DNA of 64,000 bases, taken from positions 124,001 to 188,000 of the forward strand of contig QRFJ01006439.1 in the NCBI GenBank assembly GCA_006176705.1. The letters run 5' to 3'. Each line of letters opens with the position of its first letter. Within the stretch, counting starts at the first letter, position 1. Under the pieces are notes generated by a model. It did no database searches. It had not been told where the DNA came from and saw only the letters and a list, made by a program, of their open reading frames with translations. The translations under genes and the position numbers were made by a program. The DNA is from Cocos nucifera (lineage: Eukaryota; Streptophyta; Magnoliopsida; Arecales; Arecaceae). Positions 22,930 through 34,001 of this stretch are shown piece by piece.

Positions 22930-25900
22930 TTAAAGATCTTCGTCAATAGAAGATAAGATCTCTTTTAACCTCGACTGCTGGAGATAAGATCTCCCCCAAG
23001 CTTCAACAGGAGATAAAATCTCCTTCAACCTCGGCTACTGGAGATAAAATCTCCTCCGAGCATCCGGGTCAATCTCGACTGCTGGAGATAAGATCTTCTT
23101 CAAGCCCAACCTTCAACCTCAGCTGCTGGAGATAAGATCTCCCCCGAGCTTCAACAGGAGATAAGATCTTCGATCTCGACTGCTGGAGATAAAATCTCCT
23201 CGAGCCCAACCTTCAACCTCGGCCGCTGGAGATAAGATCTCCTCCAAGCTCAACCTTCAATCTCGACTACTGAAGATAAGATCTCCTTCGAGCTTCAACG
23301 GAAGATAAGATCTCCTTCAACCTCGGCTGCTGGAGATAAGATCTCCCCCAAGCTTACCTTCAACCTCGGCTGCTGGAGATAAGATCTCCTCCGAGCTCAA
23401 CCTTCAACCTCGACTGTCGAAGGCCTCGTTCATTTAAGACAAGATGGGGGAGAGCCCCTGACAATGATCCTTATATGCCCCCACAGCCCATTAGGAACAA
23501 GAGGAAAACCTCATCCTAACGCAAGCAAAATCGAAGGCCTCATTCATTTTAGACGAGATGGAGAGAGAGGCCTTGACAACGGCCCTTATTTGCCCTCACA
23601 GCCCGTTAGGAACAGGAGAAGAACCTCATCCTAACGCGAGCAAAGTCGAAGGCCTCATTCATTTTAGATGAGATGAGGGGAAAGGCCCTGACAACAACCT
23701 TTATGTGCCCCCACAGTTCATTAGGAATAGGAGGAGAACCTCATCCTAACGTGAGCAAAGTCGAAAACCAAGCTTCAAGGTCTTCGCCAACTGGAGATAA
23801 GATCTCCCCGAGCTCCACCTTCAACCTCGATTGCTGAAGATAAAATCTCCTCCGAGTCAGCCTCGACTGCAGGAGATAAGATCTCTTCCGAGCTCCAACC
23901 TCGACTGCTGGAGATAAGATCTCCCCCGAGCTTCAACAGGAGATAAGATCTCCTTCAACCTCGACTGCTGGAGATAAGATCTCCTCCGAGCTTAATCTTC
24001 GACCTCGGCTGCAGGAGATAAGATTTCTCCCGAGCTTCAACCTCAACTACTGGAGATAAGATCTCCTCTGAGCGACCGAGTCAACCTCGGCTGCTAGAAA
24101 TAAGATCTCCTCCGAGCTTCTACGTCGACAGGAGATAGAAATCTCCCTCAACCTCGACTACTAGAGATAAGATCTCCCCCGAGTCAGCCTCGACTGTAGG
24201 AAATAAGATCTCCCCCGAGCTTCAACCTCCACTGCAGGAGATAAGATCTCTCCTGAGCGCCCGAGTCAACCTCGGCTAGAAATAAAGATCTCTCCCAAGC
24301 GACCAGACCAACCTCGACCATAGGAGATAAGATCTCCCTCGAGCTCAACCTTCAACCTTGGCTGCTGGAGATAAGATCTCCTCCGAGCTTCAACGAAAGA
24401 TAAGATCTCCGAGCGTCCGAGTCAACCTCGACTGTTGAAGATAAGATCTCTCCTGAGCCCAACCTTGACCGCTGGAGATAAGACCTCCCCCGAGCTTAGC
24501 CTTCGACCTCGGCTACTGGAGATAAGATCTCCCTTGAGCCCAACCTTCAACCTCGGCTACTGAAGATAAGATCTCTCCCAAGCTTAACCTTCGACCTCGA
24601 CTACCGGAGAAAAGATCTCCCCCGAGCGTCCAAGTCAACCTCAGCTGGAGATGAGATCTCCTCCGAGCCTTAACATCATCTTCAACCTCGGCCAGAGATA
24701 AGATCTCTCCCGAGCACCCGAGTCAACCTCGGCTAGAGATAAGATCTCTTCCGAGCGATCGGGCCAACCTCGGCTGCAGGAGATAAGATCTCCCTCGAGT
24801 CAACCTCGATCAGAGATAAGATCTCTCCCGAGCGCCCGAGTCAACCTCAGCTAGAGATAAGATCTCTTTCGAGCGACCGGGCCAACCTCGACTGCGGGAG
24901 ATAAGATATCCCCCAAGCTCAACCTTCAATCTCGACTGCTGGAGATAAAATCTCCCCAAGCTTCAATAGGAGATAAGATCCCCTTCAACCTCGACTGCTG
25001 AAATAAGATCTCCCCGGATCTTTAATAGGAAATAAGATCTCCTTCAACCTCGACTGCTGGAGATAAGATCCCCCGAGCGTCCAAGTCAACCTCGACTGCT
25101 AGAGATAAGATCTCTCCCGAGCGACCGGGCCAACCTTGGCTGCAGGAGATAAGATCTCCCCCGAATCAGCCTCGACTGTAGGAGATAGGATCTCCCCCGA
25201 ACTTCAACCTCGACTGCAGAAGATAAGATCTCCCCGAGCTTCAACCTCAACTACTGGAGATAAGATCTCCCTCGAGCGATCAAGTCAAACCTCGACCGCT
25301 GGAGATAAAATCTCCCCCAAGCTCAGCCTTCGACCTCGACTGCTGGAGATAAGATCTCCTCCGAGCTTCAATAGGAGATAAAATCTCCTTCAACCTCGAC
25401 TGCTGGAGATAAGATCTCCCCCGAGCCCAACCTTTAACCTCAGCTGTTGGGGATAAGATCTCCCCCGAGCGTCCAAGTCAACCTCGACTGAAGATGAGAT
25501 CTCCCCCGAGCCTGAACATCATCTTCAAACCTCGATCAGAGATGAGATATCTCCAAGCGCCCGAGTCAACCTCGGCTAGAAATGAGATCTCTTCCAAGCG
25601 ACTGGGCCAACCTCGACGCAGGAGATAAGATCTCCCCCAAGTCAACTTCGATCAGAGATAAGATCTCTTCCGAACGTCCGAATCAACCTCGGCTAAAAAT
25701 AAGATCTCTCTCGAGTGACCGGACCAACCTCGACCGCAGAAGATAAGATCTCCCCAGAGCTTCAACAGGAGATAAGATCTCCTTCAACCTTGACTGCTGG
25801 AGATAAGATCTTCCCCGAGCTTCAATAAGAGATAAGATCTCCTTCAACCTCGGCTGCTGGAGATAATATCTCCCCCGAGCATCCGAGTCAACCTCGGCCG

Positions 25901-26440
25901 CTAGAGATAAGATCTCCTCCGAGCCCAACCTCGGCCGCTGGAGATAAGATCTCTCCCGAGCTCAGCCTTCGACCTCAGCTGCTGAAGATAAGATCTCTCT
26001 CGAGCTTCAATAAGAGATAAGATCTTCTTCAACCTCGACTCCTAAAGATAAGATCTCTCCCGAGCCCAACCTTCAACCTCGACTGCTGAAGATAAAATCT
26101 CCCCCAAGCATCCAAGTCAACCTCGATTAGAAATGAGATCTCCCCCGAGCCTCAACATCATTTTCAACCTCGACTTGAGAAGAAATCTCTCTCAAGCCTC
26201 AACTTCATCTTTAACCTCGACTGAAGATAGGATCTCCTCCGAGCTTCAATCGCAGCGTTAACAAAAGACAAGATCTTCCCGGACCTCGGCTGAAAACGGG
26301 ATCCCTCAAACCTCAACTTCAATGTCAACTTCAGATGGAGATAAGATCTCCCCCGAGCTTTAACTTCAACGGATGCAGAGCCCGAAAAAGGACTTCGACA
26401 GTCGCCTGTTTTGGTACTCCCTTCCTTCGAATTTCAAACT
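22930..26440 (+). repeat. Minisatellite array of short hairpin units (plus, 3' region of Tat element)
   Basis: About 3.5 kb consists of monomers, mostly about 35-50 bases long, each carrying GGAGATAAGATCTCC or AGAGATAAGATCTCT followed by 'cccgag' and a variable spacer ending in 'caacctcg(g/a)ct'. The core is an inverted repeat with a 3-base AAG loop. The array lacks stop codons in some frames, which creates long but meaningless open frames on both strands. It lies between the end of integrase and the 3' LTR, so it would be part of the element's RNA. Confidence 0.9.
23419..23760 (+). repeat. Three tandem copies of a roughly 115 bp unit inside the array
   Basis: Each unit starts 'cgaaggcctc(g/a)ttcattt', passes through 'gacaa.g..cctta..tgccc.cacag' and ends with the inverted repeat 'ttaggaa...cctcatcctaac'. 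The three units follow one another without a gap, interrupting the shorter hairpin monomers. Confidence 0.8.
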
Positions 26441-26458
26441 CGAAAGTAAGAAAACTAT

Positions 26459-27389
26459 TATTGGGGATAAACCCCACTTCCACCGAAGTCCAATCTGATA
26501 TTCAGCCTAATGCAACTGGTAGTCACGGAAGAGCTTCAGCAGACGAGCCTTAGCCAAACTCTTTTAGCCGGTCGAACTCTTCAGCGGACGAGCCTTAGCC
26601 GAACTCTTTTAGCCGACCGATCTCCTCAGCGGCCGAACCCCGACCAAACTCCTCAGCGGCCGAACCCCGACCGAACTCCTCAGCGGACAAGCCTTAGCCG
26701 AACTCCTTCAGCCAGCCGAACTCCTCAACAGCCAAGCCTCGCCGAACTCCTCCTGAGCTTCTCCTCCAATCAGACGCCTCCAAGAATCGAACTTCTTCTG
26801 GATCGCTCCAGCTCAGTCAAACTCCTCTAGGAGCCAACCTCTTTCCGAACTCCAGCTCAGTCGGATCCTGAATGCATGCTTCTACCAAACGGCATGACTG
26901 TCATTATTGGTCTGACAACAATGCTCTCTCCGTAACAAATTCCATGCGGCCCACGACCTGACAATATGGCCACCACTACCAATCTGACGATACCGCTCTC
27001 TCCGTAATAAGCCCCATGTGACTCACGATCGGACGACATGACCACCACTACCAATCCGACGACATCTCTCTCCATACCAAATTCCATGCGATCTCGAATA
27101 ACTCGCTACCAAATAGTGTGATCGTCACCATCATTCAAGCTCCATCTATAAAAGAAATCCTCCAGATATGTTTTTTCTAAACTCTCTTCTCTTCCTCTAA
27201 ATGCTTTGCCGAACTCTCTCCTGAGTACTTCATTTTTGTTGGCCAAAAGAACTGACTTGATCGTCGGAGGATCCTACCAGAGCCATCACCACCGACTCTA
27301 AACGGAACTTTATTTTACAAATCACCAACGATGATCTCATTCTCCTCCACTCCAGCTCGATCCAGCGTCAACCAAATTCTGCACTAACA
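26459..27389 (+). mobile_element. 3' LTR of the Tat-lineage element
   Basis: The LTR starts TATTGGGG (TG changed to TA) after a degenerate purine tract and ends in ..CTAACA at 27,389. It aligns along its length with the LTRs at 33,005, 36,169, and (reversed) 31,249, 41,098 and 48,690. Shared features are 'agcctaatgcaac', repeated 'gccgaactcctcagcgg' blocks, a set of three roughly 75-base repeats around 26,880-27,110, a TATA box, and a 3' part with 'ttgttggcca' and 'cggaggatcctac'. No partner 5' LTR exists in this window. Confidence 0.85.
27147..27154 (+). promoter_or_regulatory. TATA box of the Tat-family LTR
   Basis: TATAAAAG follows 'caagctccatc'. The equivalent place in the other LTRs reads TATAAAAG (31,502-31,495 minus), TATAAAAT (41,350-41,343 minus) and TATAAG (48,942-48,937 minus); in the 33.0 and 36.2 kb LTRs it has decayed to TACAAAGG. 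It is the likely promoter of element transcription. Confidence 0.65.
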
Positions 27390-27489
27390 CTAGCCAAAAA
27401 ATGATATCCTTGATACTCATTCGGAAGACCATAACAATATTTTTATAATGAAAGAAGCAAAAGGACATGACACTGCAATTTTTGCATAC

Positions 27490-28378
27490 CTTAAGTGAAT
27501 CATTCTGCTTAGAATGGGACATGTGCCCCCCCACGCTCGATGCTATTATGCCTCTGAACATATTTTAACATCATATCAACTGAGATCGAATATTTAACAC
27601 TACAAAGAAAAATTAAAGAGGATATGTTGCTGCATATATTCAGTGAATAGACTTACCTTTATTTCAGCTTCAGCTTGGAACACAACAAAATTCTTTGCCA
27701 AGCATGCCTCATTCTTACATAGGAAATGCTCTTGGCTGAAATGCATCTGTGTGGATTAGCATTTAGCAATACAACCGAAGGATGAAAAAAAATTCAAAAA
27801 AGTTCAGAAAATGCTAGATTTGTGTGCTGATATCCAAGTAGACCAGCCGGTTACTTTTGCAAGGTCCACAGCACGTCCCAGCAGATCACGTGACCTATAA
27901 GGACAGGACCAAAAATAAGAGGTACATGTAGCACCCACACCACATGATGCACTCGTCCGCACTTTGCGTATAGATCTAACATTCCCCTAAAACTGCTACC
28001 AGAAAATAATATTTGAGTGTATTAATCATACCTCTTAAGTCATCATATTTCTATAATAATAATATTGGCTAGGATGTTGCCTGTCAAGGTAACAGTAGAT
28101 GCTAAACATAACATTCTGAGTATAAGTTGATCAGTTTAAGAGCCAAAAACAGATAAAGAAAAAAAGAACTTTGGCATATATGGCAAAGTATGATGTTATG
28201 TTGACATATGCATGTACAGTTCATTATCTCCATAAAATGGGTTACTGCAGAATTCATACATGGGATGCCCCATAAAGCCACCACATTCACTCTTACTACC
28301 GTCCACCCCTGAATCACCCGTGCTTATGTGTTGATTCAGTTGTAATCCAGTACAAAGCTTTTGTTCACAAATAAATAC
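27490..28378 (-). pseudogene. ZNF598/Hel2-like zinc-finger E3 ligase gene, partial and broken
   Basis: Four consecutive minus-strand exons match the central zinc-finger region of plant homologues of ZNF598/Hel2, the E3 ligase that senses collided ribosomes. Exon A (28,378-28,169) carries VFICEQK, LNQHIST, GFMGHPM and YGDNELYMHMST. Exon B (28,080-28,032) carries QHPSQYYYYRN. Exon C (27,746-27,657) carries HFSQEHFLC..EACLAK.FVVFQ. Exon D (27,553-27,490) carries RHN and a MS-S motif. Splice sites flank B, C and D. Lesions: a TAA stop and a one-base insertion after MHMST, a changed donor after exon A, a one-base deletion in exon B, and an extra G in the G run of exon D. The N-terminal RING exon and the C-terminal half were not found; the Tat 3' LTR ends 100 bp beyond exon D. 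Confidence 0.8.
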
Positions 28379-30171
28379 CTGCCTGAAATTCCCATGTGAA
28401 ATCAGCAATATATCCCAACAAATGGAACGAGAAAAGGTGTTCACAAAATCATTGGCATAAATCACAATAGAAAAACACATTTTTGAAAGAGCATAAAAAT
28501 CTAGACGGGCATTAGAAAGCTAGTCTACTGCAAGTCATCCTGATACAAGGGCAACTTTTATGTGGCATTTCCTAGACAAGTGTGTATTCCAAAAAACAAG
28601 CTTTCTAAGAAAGAATCCTCTACAAACCAATTCCCATCAGCACTCACTTAGACAAGAGTCTTAAAACATCAATGAGAACTATGACCCACATGGCTGAACA
28701 GACCAATACCCTCTATTGCAGCCACTATGAACATGTACACTTGACACCCGGTTGACAGTGTTCATCATGTCAAATTCAACCAAGATTTATTATAAACCAC
28801 TCATTGTCGGAAGAAACAGCTATTTTCATAATGAGGACCACCATTTCATAGTATGTATACCTCCCCAAAGATCCAGAATCCATGATGCAAATTGTCCTTG
28901 TATATTTACTAACCTTTTTGTTGACCTAAAATTGTTGAAAGCTTTTCATCTGAAGTCAACTGGCTGATGCAACCATCATGTATTAAGATGGTGACTGCAA
29001 CAATAAGCAGTCGTTTACCCAATGACCATCCTGGACATGCTTTTTGGCAAGAGAACATAATCAGATATATTTGTCCCAAAGAAGTGCTTTTGATTACCTT
29101 TTACTCCAAGATCCTAAAAAGTACCTTAAAACCTTCCATCAGATTGTGATCTCCAAAAATCTCCTCCAACAAACCAAATTTACGCAAGCATTTGAAGGAA
29201 TTAAAAGTGCTTCCAAAACCTTCAAACTCTACAACAAATTAAAAGATAATGTTCTAATTGTCCATCATCTTGGAGCAAGGAATAAAGGTGTAAATTTCTA
29301 TATTGCTATGTTAACACTTAACAGCTAGAAAACTAAGGATTGCCATTCTGACCTACCACTTCGGCCAACCAATCAACTCATCTGCAGTAGCAGCCATCCG
29401 CTTTGAGTTTGAGCCAGAGATTTTGAGTGTCACAGCAACAACAGTGAGTTGAGAGAAAGATCTCCAACTTAGATGGATCAATATAATGGCCATCCTTTAC
29501 TGTGCACTTTACAACATATAAAATTCTAGAGTCACAACTCGATTCTCTTCCTCTGATCAATAGTGTCAACCAGAAGTCAACCAGTAAACTCACTATTGTT
29601 CTCCCAGTAAGCGAACACTCAATTGTCCAATATTGTCAGCACAATGTCACATTATAGTGAAATATTATTTAATTAAACACGCCGACCATTTGCTTGGTTA
29701 TGGTTATCTAGCATGGGTGACATAATGCTATATTAGAAAGAGAACAAGAGTGAAAACAAGAGACGTAAGGATCAAAGGATGGTAAAGTGAACATCACCAG
29801 CTAACTAGAAGCTAATTATCCCAGCAAGATATAGAAGACCAAGGAGAAAAGAAAAGGAGCAGGGGAATAGAAACTGCAATGGCCTGAATATAATGAAGGT
29901 TTGTACATCCTTGTAAAAGATCAAATACATGAAGCAATAATGAGTTCAAATATTTACTTCAAACAAATCAAGCGCAAACAAAATACCACACTCTTTGCAA
30001 AAAGCTTGAAATATTAAGAGATGGAATGTAGCAAAAAACCTTCAATATTCCAAGGCATATAGAGAATTTTCTTTTTCCTCATGATGCAGACATCTTCGAA
30101 GGATAGAAAGATAAAATTGAATTTTCTTCTTTTATTTATATTTCTTACACCAACAAAATACTGCTTGTCAC

Positions 30172-30173
<2 letters not shown>
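28379..30173. other. Intergenic or intronic, no supported gene
   Basis: The stretch upstream (minus strand) of the ZNF598-like exons has ordinary AT-rich composition. Short open frames at 28,752-28,967, 29,044-29,328 (plus) and 29,378-29,593 (minus) have no domain I recognise and no repeat relationship in the window. I looked for the expected RING exon of the ZNF598-like gene and did not see it. Confidence 0.35.

Positions 30174-30262
<89 letters not shown>
30174..30262. repeat. (TA)n microsatellite
   Basis: About 88 bases of uninterrupted TA dinucleotide run from about 30,174. An open frame through it is an artefact. Confidence 0.95.
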
Positions 30263-30264
<2 letters not shown>

Positions 30265-30539
30265 TTGCTACTTACTAACCTCACAATATCAGAAAGTAGT
30301 TATAGTCACAAGTTCGGCATCATGGATCATTTAGCTATGTCAAAGAAAATGTATGGATTGAACATCAGCAAAATCCACAAAGTCAAAAAAAATAAGAAAC
30401 ATCAATCCACAAAATCAGAACCATGGTATTTAACAATCTTTGAAAGTCAAAGTAAAGTCATTTGCAACATCTCTAATAGCCATAGTGGCAACAAATCCCT
30501 TGCTAGCTGGTGGCTCCACCTAGGCACTCAAAGCATAAG

Positions 30540-32465
30540 CAGAACCAGCCTAGGGCAAGCTTAGCCAGGGAACAGCAGAACCACCTAGCAGGACATCAGC
30601 AAAACCACCTGGTTGGACATCAACAGAACTAGTCTGAAATACGCCGGCAACATGTGATCCAGTCTGGGATACACTTGCCAAGGCATCATGTAGAGCAGCG
30701 TATGTTTTTATGTCGACATTCTGTACAACTATTCTTGCATTTATTTCTATGAGCATAGGGATGATTACTACTACATCATTGTGGGTATTGGTATTTTTTT
30801 TTGCTCTATGGCATGATTTCCTATGGATTTAGACATATTTTGGGACGTCTGGATGATGTCCATGTATAGGATATTGAGAATACTCTCAATCAAGAATTTC
30901 TTGGTAATACTACTAAATCTCCCCAGACTGGTTCACATGATGCCTTGGCAGGCATATCCCAGACTGATTCACATATTGTCATCATATTCCAGTTGTCCCG
31001 CCAAGTGGTTCTACGGAGCAGAATGGCATAACAACAATGGCAAAACCAGTCTGAGACACGCCAGCAACATGATCAATCTGGAATACGACTGCCAAGGTAT
31101 CATGTAAACCAGCCTAAGAAGATCTAGTAGCATCACCAAGAAATTCCTGATTGATAGCATTTTCAACATCCTATACATGGACATCATCCAGACGTCCCAA
31201 AATGTGTAAATCCATAGGAAATCATGCCATAGAGCAAGAAAAGAGTACCGTTGGTGCAGAAACTGGTCGTCGCCGAAGGTCGCCGGAGTAGAGGCCGCCG
31301 AGGTCGCCGCCGGGGACCTGCAAAATAAAGTCCCATCCGGAGCCGATGGGGGGTGGCTCCAGCAAGACCCTCCGACGCTCAAGTCAGCTCTGGTCAACAG
31401 GAATGGAGTGCTCGGAATGAGTTCCGGAGCTTAGAGAAGAAGAAGAGAGCTGAGAGATAAGAAACATTAACCTTAGCGTATCTGGAGGAGGGCCCTTTTA
31501 TAGCGGAGCTTGATGGTGATGGCTGCTGCCGCGTGCTGGTGGGCCGCTCGAAGTTCGACGGAGTCAGTCTCTCGGAGAGGTGCCGTACGCGGCAAGGTTG
31601 GTGGTGGCAGCTGCAGCCGCATGCTGGCGGGTCACTCGAGGTTCGGCGGAGCCAGTCTCTTGGGGTGGTGCCGTACGTGGCAGGGTTGGTGGTGACAGCT
31701 GCTGCCGCGTGCTGGCGGGCCGCTCGAGGTTCGACGGAGTCAGTCTCTTGGGTAGGTGCCGCATGGGACTGGTTACGGAGAGAGTGGCGTCGGTAGTGAC
31801 GGCCATACCATCCAGTCTCGTTGTTCGTCCAAAGGAGTTCGGACTTGTAGGAGAGTTCGGCCGAAGGGAAAGCTTGGGAGGAGCTCGGCTCTCGCAGGCG
31901 TCTGGCCGAAGGTGCGCGGCTAAGGCTCGGTCGCCTGGAAGTTCGGCCGCTTGGAATTGAAGGAGCTCGGCCGACTGAAGGGACGGCCGCTGGAGGAGTT
32001 CAGCTGGCTGGAGGGGTTCGGCAGGAGCTCGATCGGGTGAAGTTCGACCGATGGACGTCCGCTAAGGAGTTCGGCCGCTGAGAGGCCCGAAGAAGCTCGG
32101 CTGAGGCCCGGTTGAAGGACTTCGGTTGCTAAGTGGTTCGGCTAAGACTCGTCCGCTGAGAAGTTCGGCCGCTGGGAATCCGAAGCTCGGCCGACTGAAC
32201 GGGTTGGAAGAAGCTCGGCCGCTGGAAGTTCGGCTGAAGCCCGTCTGTCGAAGCTCTTCTGCGGCTACTGGTTGCATTAGGCTGAGCATCGAGCTAGACT
32301 TCGGCTGGAGCGGGATTTATCCCCAACAAGTACCAATACCCACAATGACGTGGTAGTAACGGTACATACCCATCTTCTATATCTTTCCTATGCTCATAGA
32401 AATAAATGCAAAAATAGTTGCACAGAATGTCAACATAAAAACATACACCGCTCTACACGAATATC
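30540..32465. repeat. Large inverted repeat (foldback structure) interrupted by a solo LTR
   Basis: The sequence 30,700-30,940 is repeated in reverse complement at 31,115-31,248 plus 32,329-32,462, with the solo LTR (31,249-32,328) splitting the right arm. Matching blocks include 'gctctatggcatgatttcctatggattta', 'gggacgtctggatgatgtcc' and 'tctatgagcatagg'. Around and inside the arms is gene-like sequence with repeats of the pattern H-D-A-L-A...S-Q-T-G-S-H on either strand, including a 68-codon minus frame at 30,550-30,756. I do not recognise the protein. It could be a foldback transposon or an inverted duplication of a host gene piece. Confidence 0.6.
31249..32328 (-). mobile_element. Solo LTR of the Tat family with perfect 5-bp target duplication
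   Basis: Read on the minus strand, this is a full LTR of the family (TGTTGGGG... to ..CCAACG, the last base pair mutated). It is flanked by AGTAC at 31,244-31,248 and AGTAC at 32,329-32,333. A TATA box lies at 31,502-31,495. No internal sequence remains, so it arose by recombination between two LTRs. Long open frames on the plus strand here (for example 31,580-31,960) reflect GC-rich LTR repeats and are not genes. Confidence 0.92.
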
Positions 32466-33004
32466 CCCAAGAAAAATAGTAGTATGATGTGATGATGATC
32501 ATTGAAGTTCCTCGCACAATATGCTAAAACCTCATCAATGAAGTCCACCACATTCATATGCCCCCTTGCTATTGAGCCTAACAAAAAATTTGGGGCCATC
32601 GCAGATGATAGATGTAAAGAAAAATGAATAGCCTATTCTCAAGAGTCATTATCGCCATATTGCCAAAAAGCCTGCAAATGAAAAAAAGAACATTAAATTG
32701 ATTAAGAATTAAGAAATGAATCTAAGCGATCTAAAGTTGAAGGATAAGATAAATGAATGAATAAGTGAGGATGAGATAATCATAATCTTTTATTGTTTCT
32801 AATCCAAAGGTATAATTCAGAAAACAATGACAGTTTCTCATTAGCAATAACACCAAAGCATTTAAAAGAGAGAGAGGGGGAGAGAGAGAGAGGGAGAGAG
32901 AGATCCTCCATTAACATAGAATTACCGGTAATAATCAAAATACCTTTGATTGCTTACAAACTATAACTCCCTGTTCTGCTAATCCAGATGCCTACCATTA
33001 TACC
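32463..33004. other. Intergenic, with a (GA)n tract
   Basis: No gene is seen. A GA-rich simple repeat lies at about 32,866-32,902. The last bases (ATACC at 33,000-33,004) are the left target duplication of the next element. The sequence probably continues the intron or flank of the polygalacturonase fragment at 37.1 kb, from which the element insertion separates it. Confidence 0.5.
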
Positions 33005-33887
33005 TGTTGGGATAAATCCCGCTCCCGCCGAAGTCTAGCTCGACGCTCAGCCTAATGCAACCAGTAGCCGCAGGAGAGCTTCAGCAGACGAGCTTCAGCC
33101 GAACCTCAGGCGTCCGAGCTTCTTCCAACCCGTTCAGCCGATCAAACTGCTTAGCGGCCGAGCTCCTCGAACTCATAGCGTCCGAGCTTCTACGAATCCG
33201 TTCAGACGGCCAAACTGCTTAGCGACCGAGCTTTAACGGAATCCCCCGACGCCCGAACTCCTCAGCGGTCGCTCCCTCGGCCGAACTCCCCAAGCGGCCC
33301 TCCCCCGAGCTCCTCCGAACTTCTCTACAGCCGAACTCCTCCCGAGGTTCCCTTCAGCCGAACTCTCCTACAAATCCAAACTCCTCTGGACGAAGGAGAC
33401 TGGACGGTATGGCCGCCACTACTGACGACGCCACTCTCTCCGTAATCAGCCCCATGCGGCCCACGACCTGCCAGTATGGCTGTCACCATCCGTCTGATGG
33501 CACCTTCCTCTCCGTACCGAACTCCATGCGGCCCACGACTCGCCAGTATGACTGTCACCATCCACCTGACAACGCCCTCCTCTCCATACCGAACTCCATG
33601 CGACGGTATGGCCGTCCCCATCAACTAAGCTCCACCTACAAAGGACCCTCCAGATACGCGAACTAAAATTTCTCTGATCTCTAAGCTCTCCTCTTCTTCT
33701 CTAAGCTCCGAAACTCATTTCCGAGCACTCCATTCCTGTTGGCTAGAGCTGACTTGAGCGTCGGAGGGTCCTATCGGAGCCACCCCCCACCGGCTCCGGA
33801 CGGGATTTTGTTTTGCAGGTCTCCGACGGCGACCTCATCAGCCTCAACTCCAGCGGACTCCGGCGACGACCAGTTTATGCTCCAACA
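33005..33887 (+). repeat. 5' LTR of the 33.0-37.1 kb element
   Basis: It begins TGTTGGGA and ends CCAACA. It contains a set of three related roughly 75-base units at about 33,410-33,620 ('cggtatggc..ccac..ctgacgacgcc', 'catgcggcccacgac') and repeated 'gccgaactcc' blocks. The TATA position reads TACAAAGG, probably weakened. Confidence 0.9.
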
Positions 33888-33907
33888 GATTGGCGCTGGA
33901 AGAAGGG
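33888..33907 (+). promoter_or_regulatory. Primer-binding site of the non-autonomous element
   Basis: GATTGGCGCTGGAAGAAGG directly follows the CA end of the 5' LTR, the place where a tRNA primes minus-strand synthesis. The form TTGGCGC is common in Ty3-type elements. I did not assign the tRNA. The minus-strand relative has GAATTAGTGCTAGAGAAAGG at the same place, a decayed version. Confidence 0.7.
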
Positions 33908-34001
33908 ACTGAACCTTCAAGATTCCCTTGTTCTTAAAGGAGTGCTCGGCGACTCTTCTCTTCCCTCTCCGGAGATCTCCCTTTTCTCTTCCGAAGAGAA
34001 A

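Noticed and set aside
22930..26440. CRISPR-like pattern (short direct repeats with similar-length spacers)
   Set aside because: The repeat cores vary, the spacers are themselves repeats, the setting is a plant retrotransposon, and there are no cas genes. It is a minisatellite.
30081..30278. Open frame across the (TA)n tract encoding alternating Ile and Tyr
   Set aside because: It is a translation of the microsatellite.
31510..31960. Long GC-rich frames in the solo LTR
   Set aside because: They lie wholly inside an LTR with defined ends and target duplications; similar frames occur in the other LTRs in other registers.
33409..33666. 85-codon frame repeated at 36,400-36,855
   Set aside because: Both lie in the paired LTRs; the resemblance is due to LTR duplication, not to a gene family.
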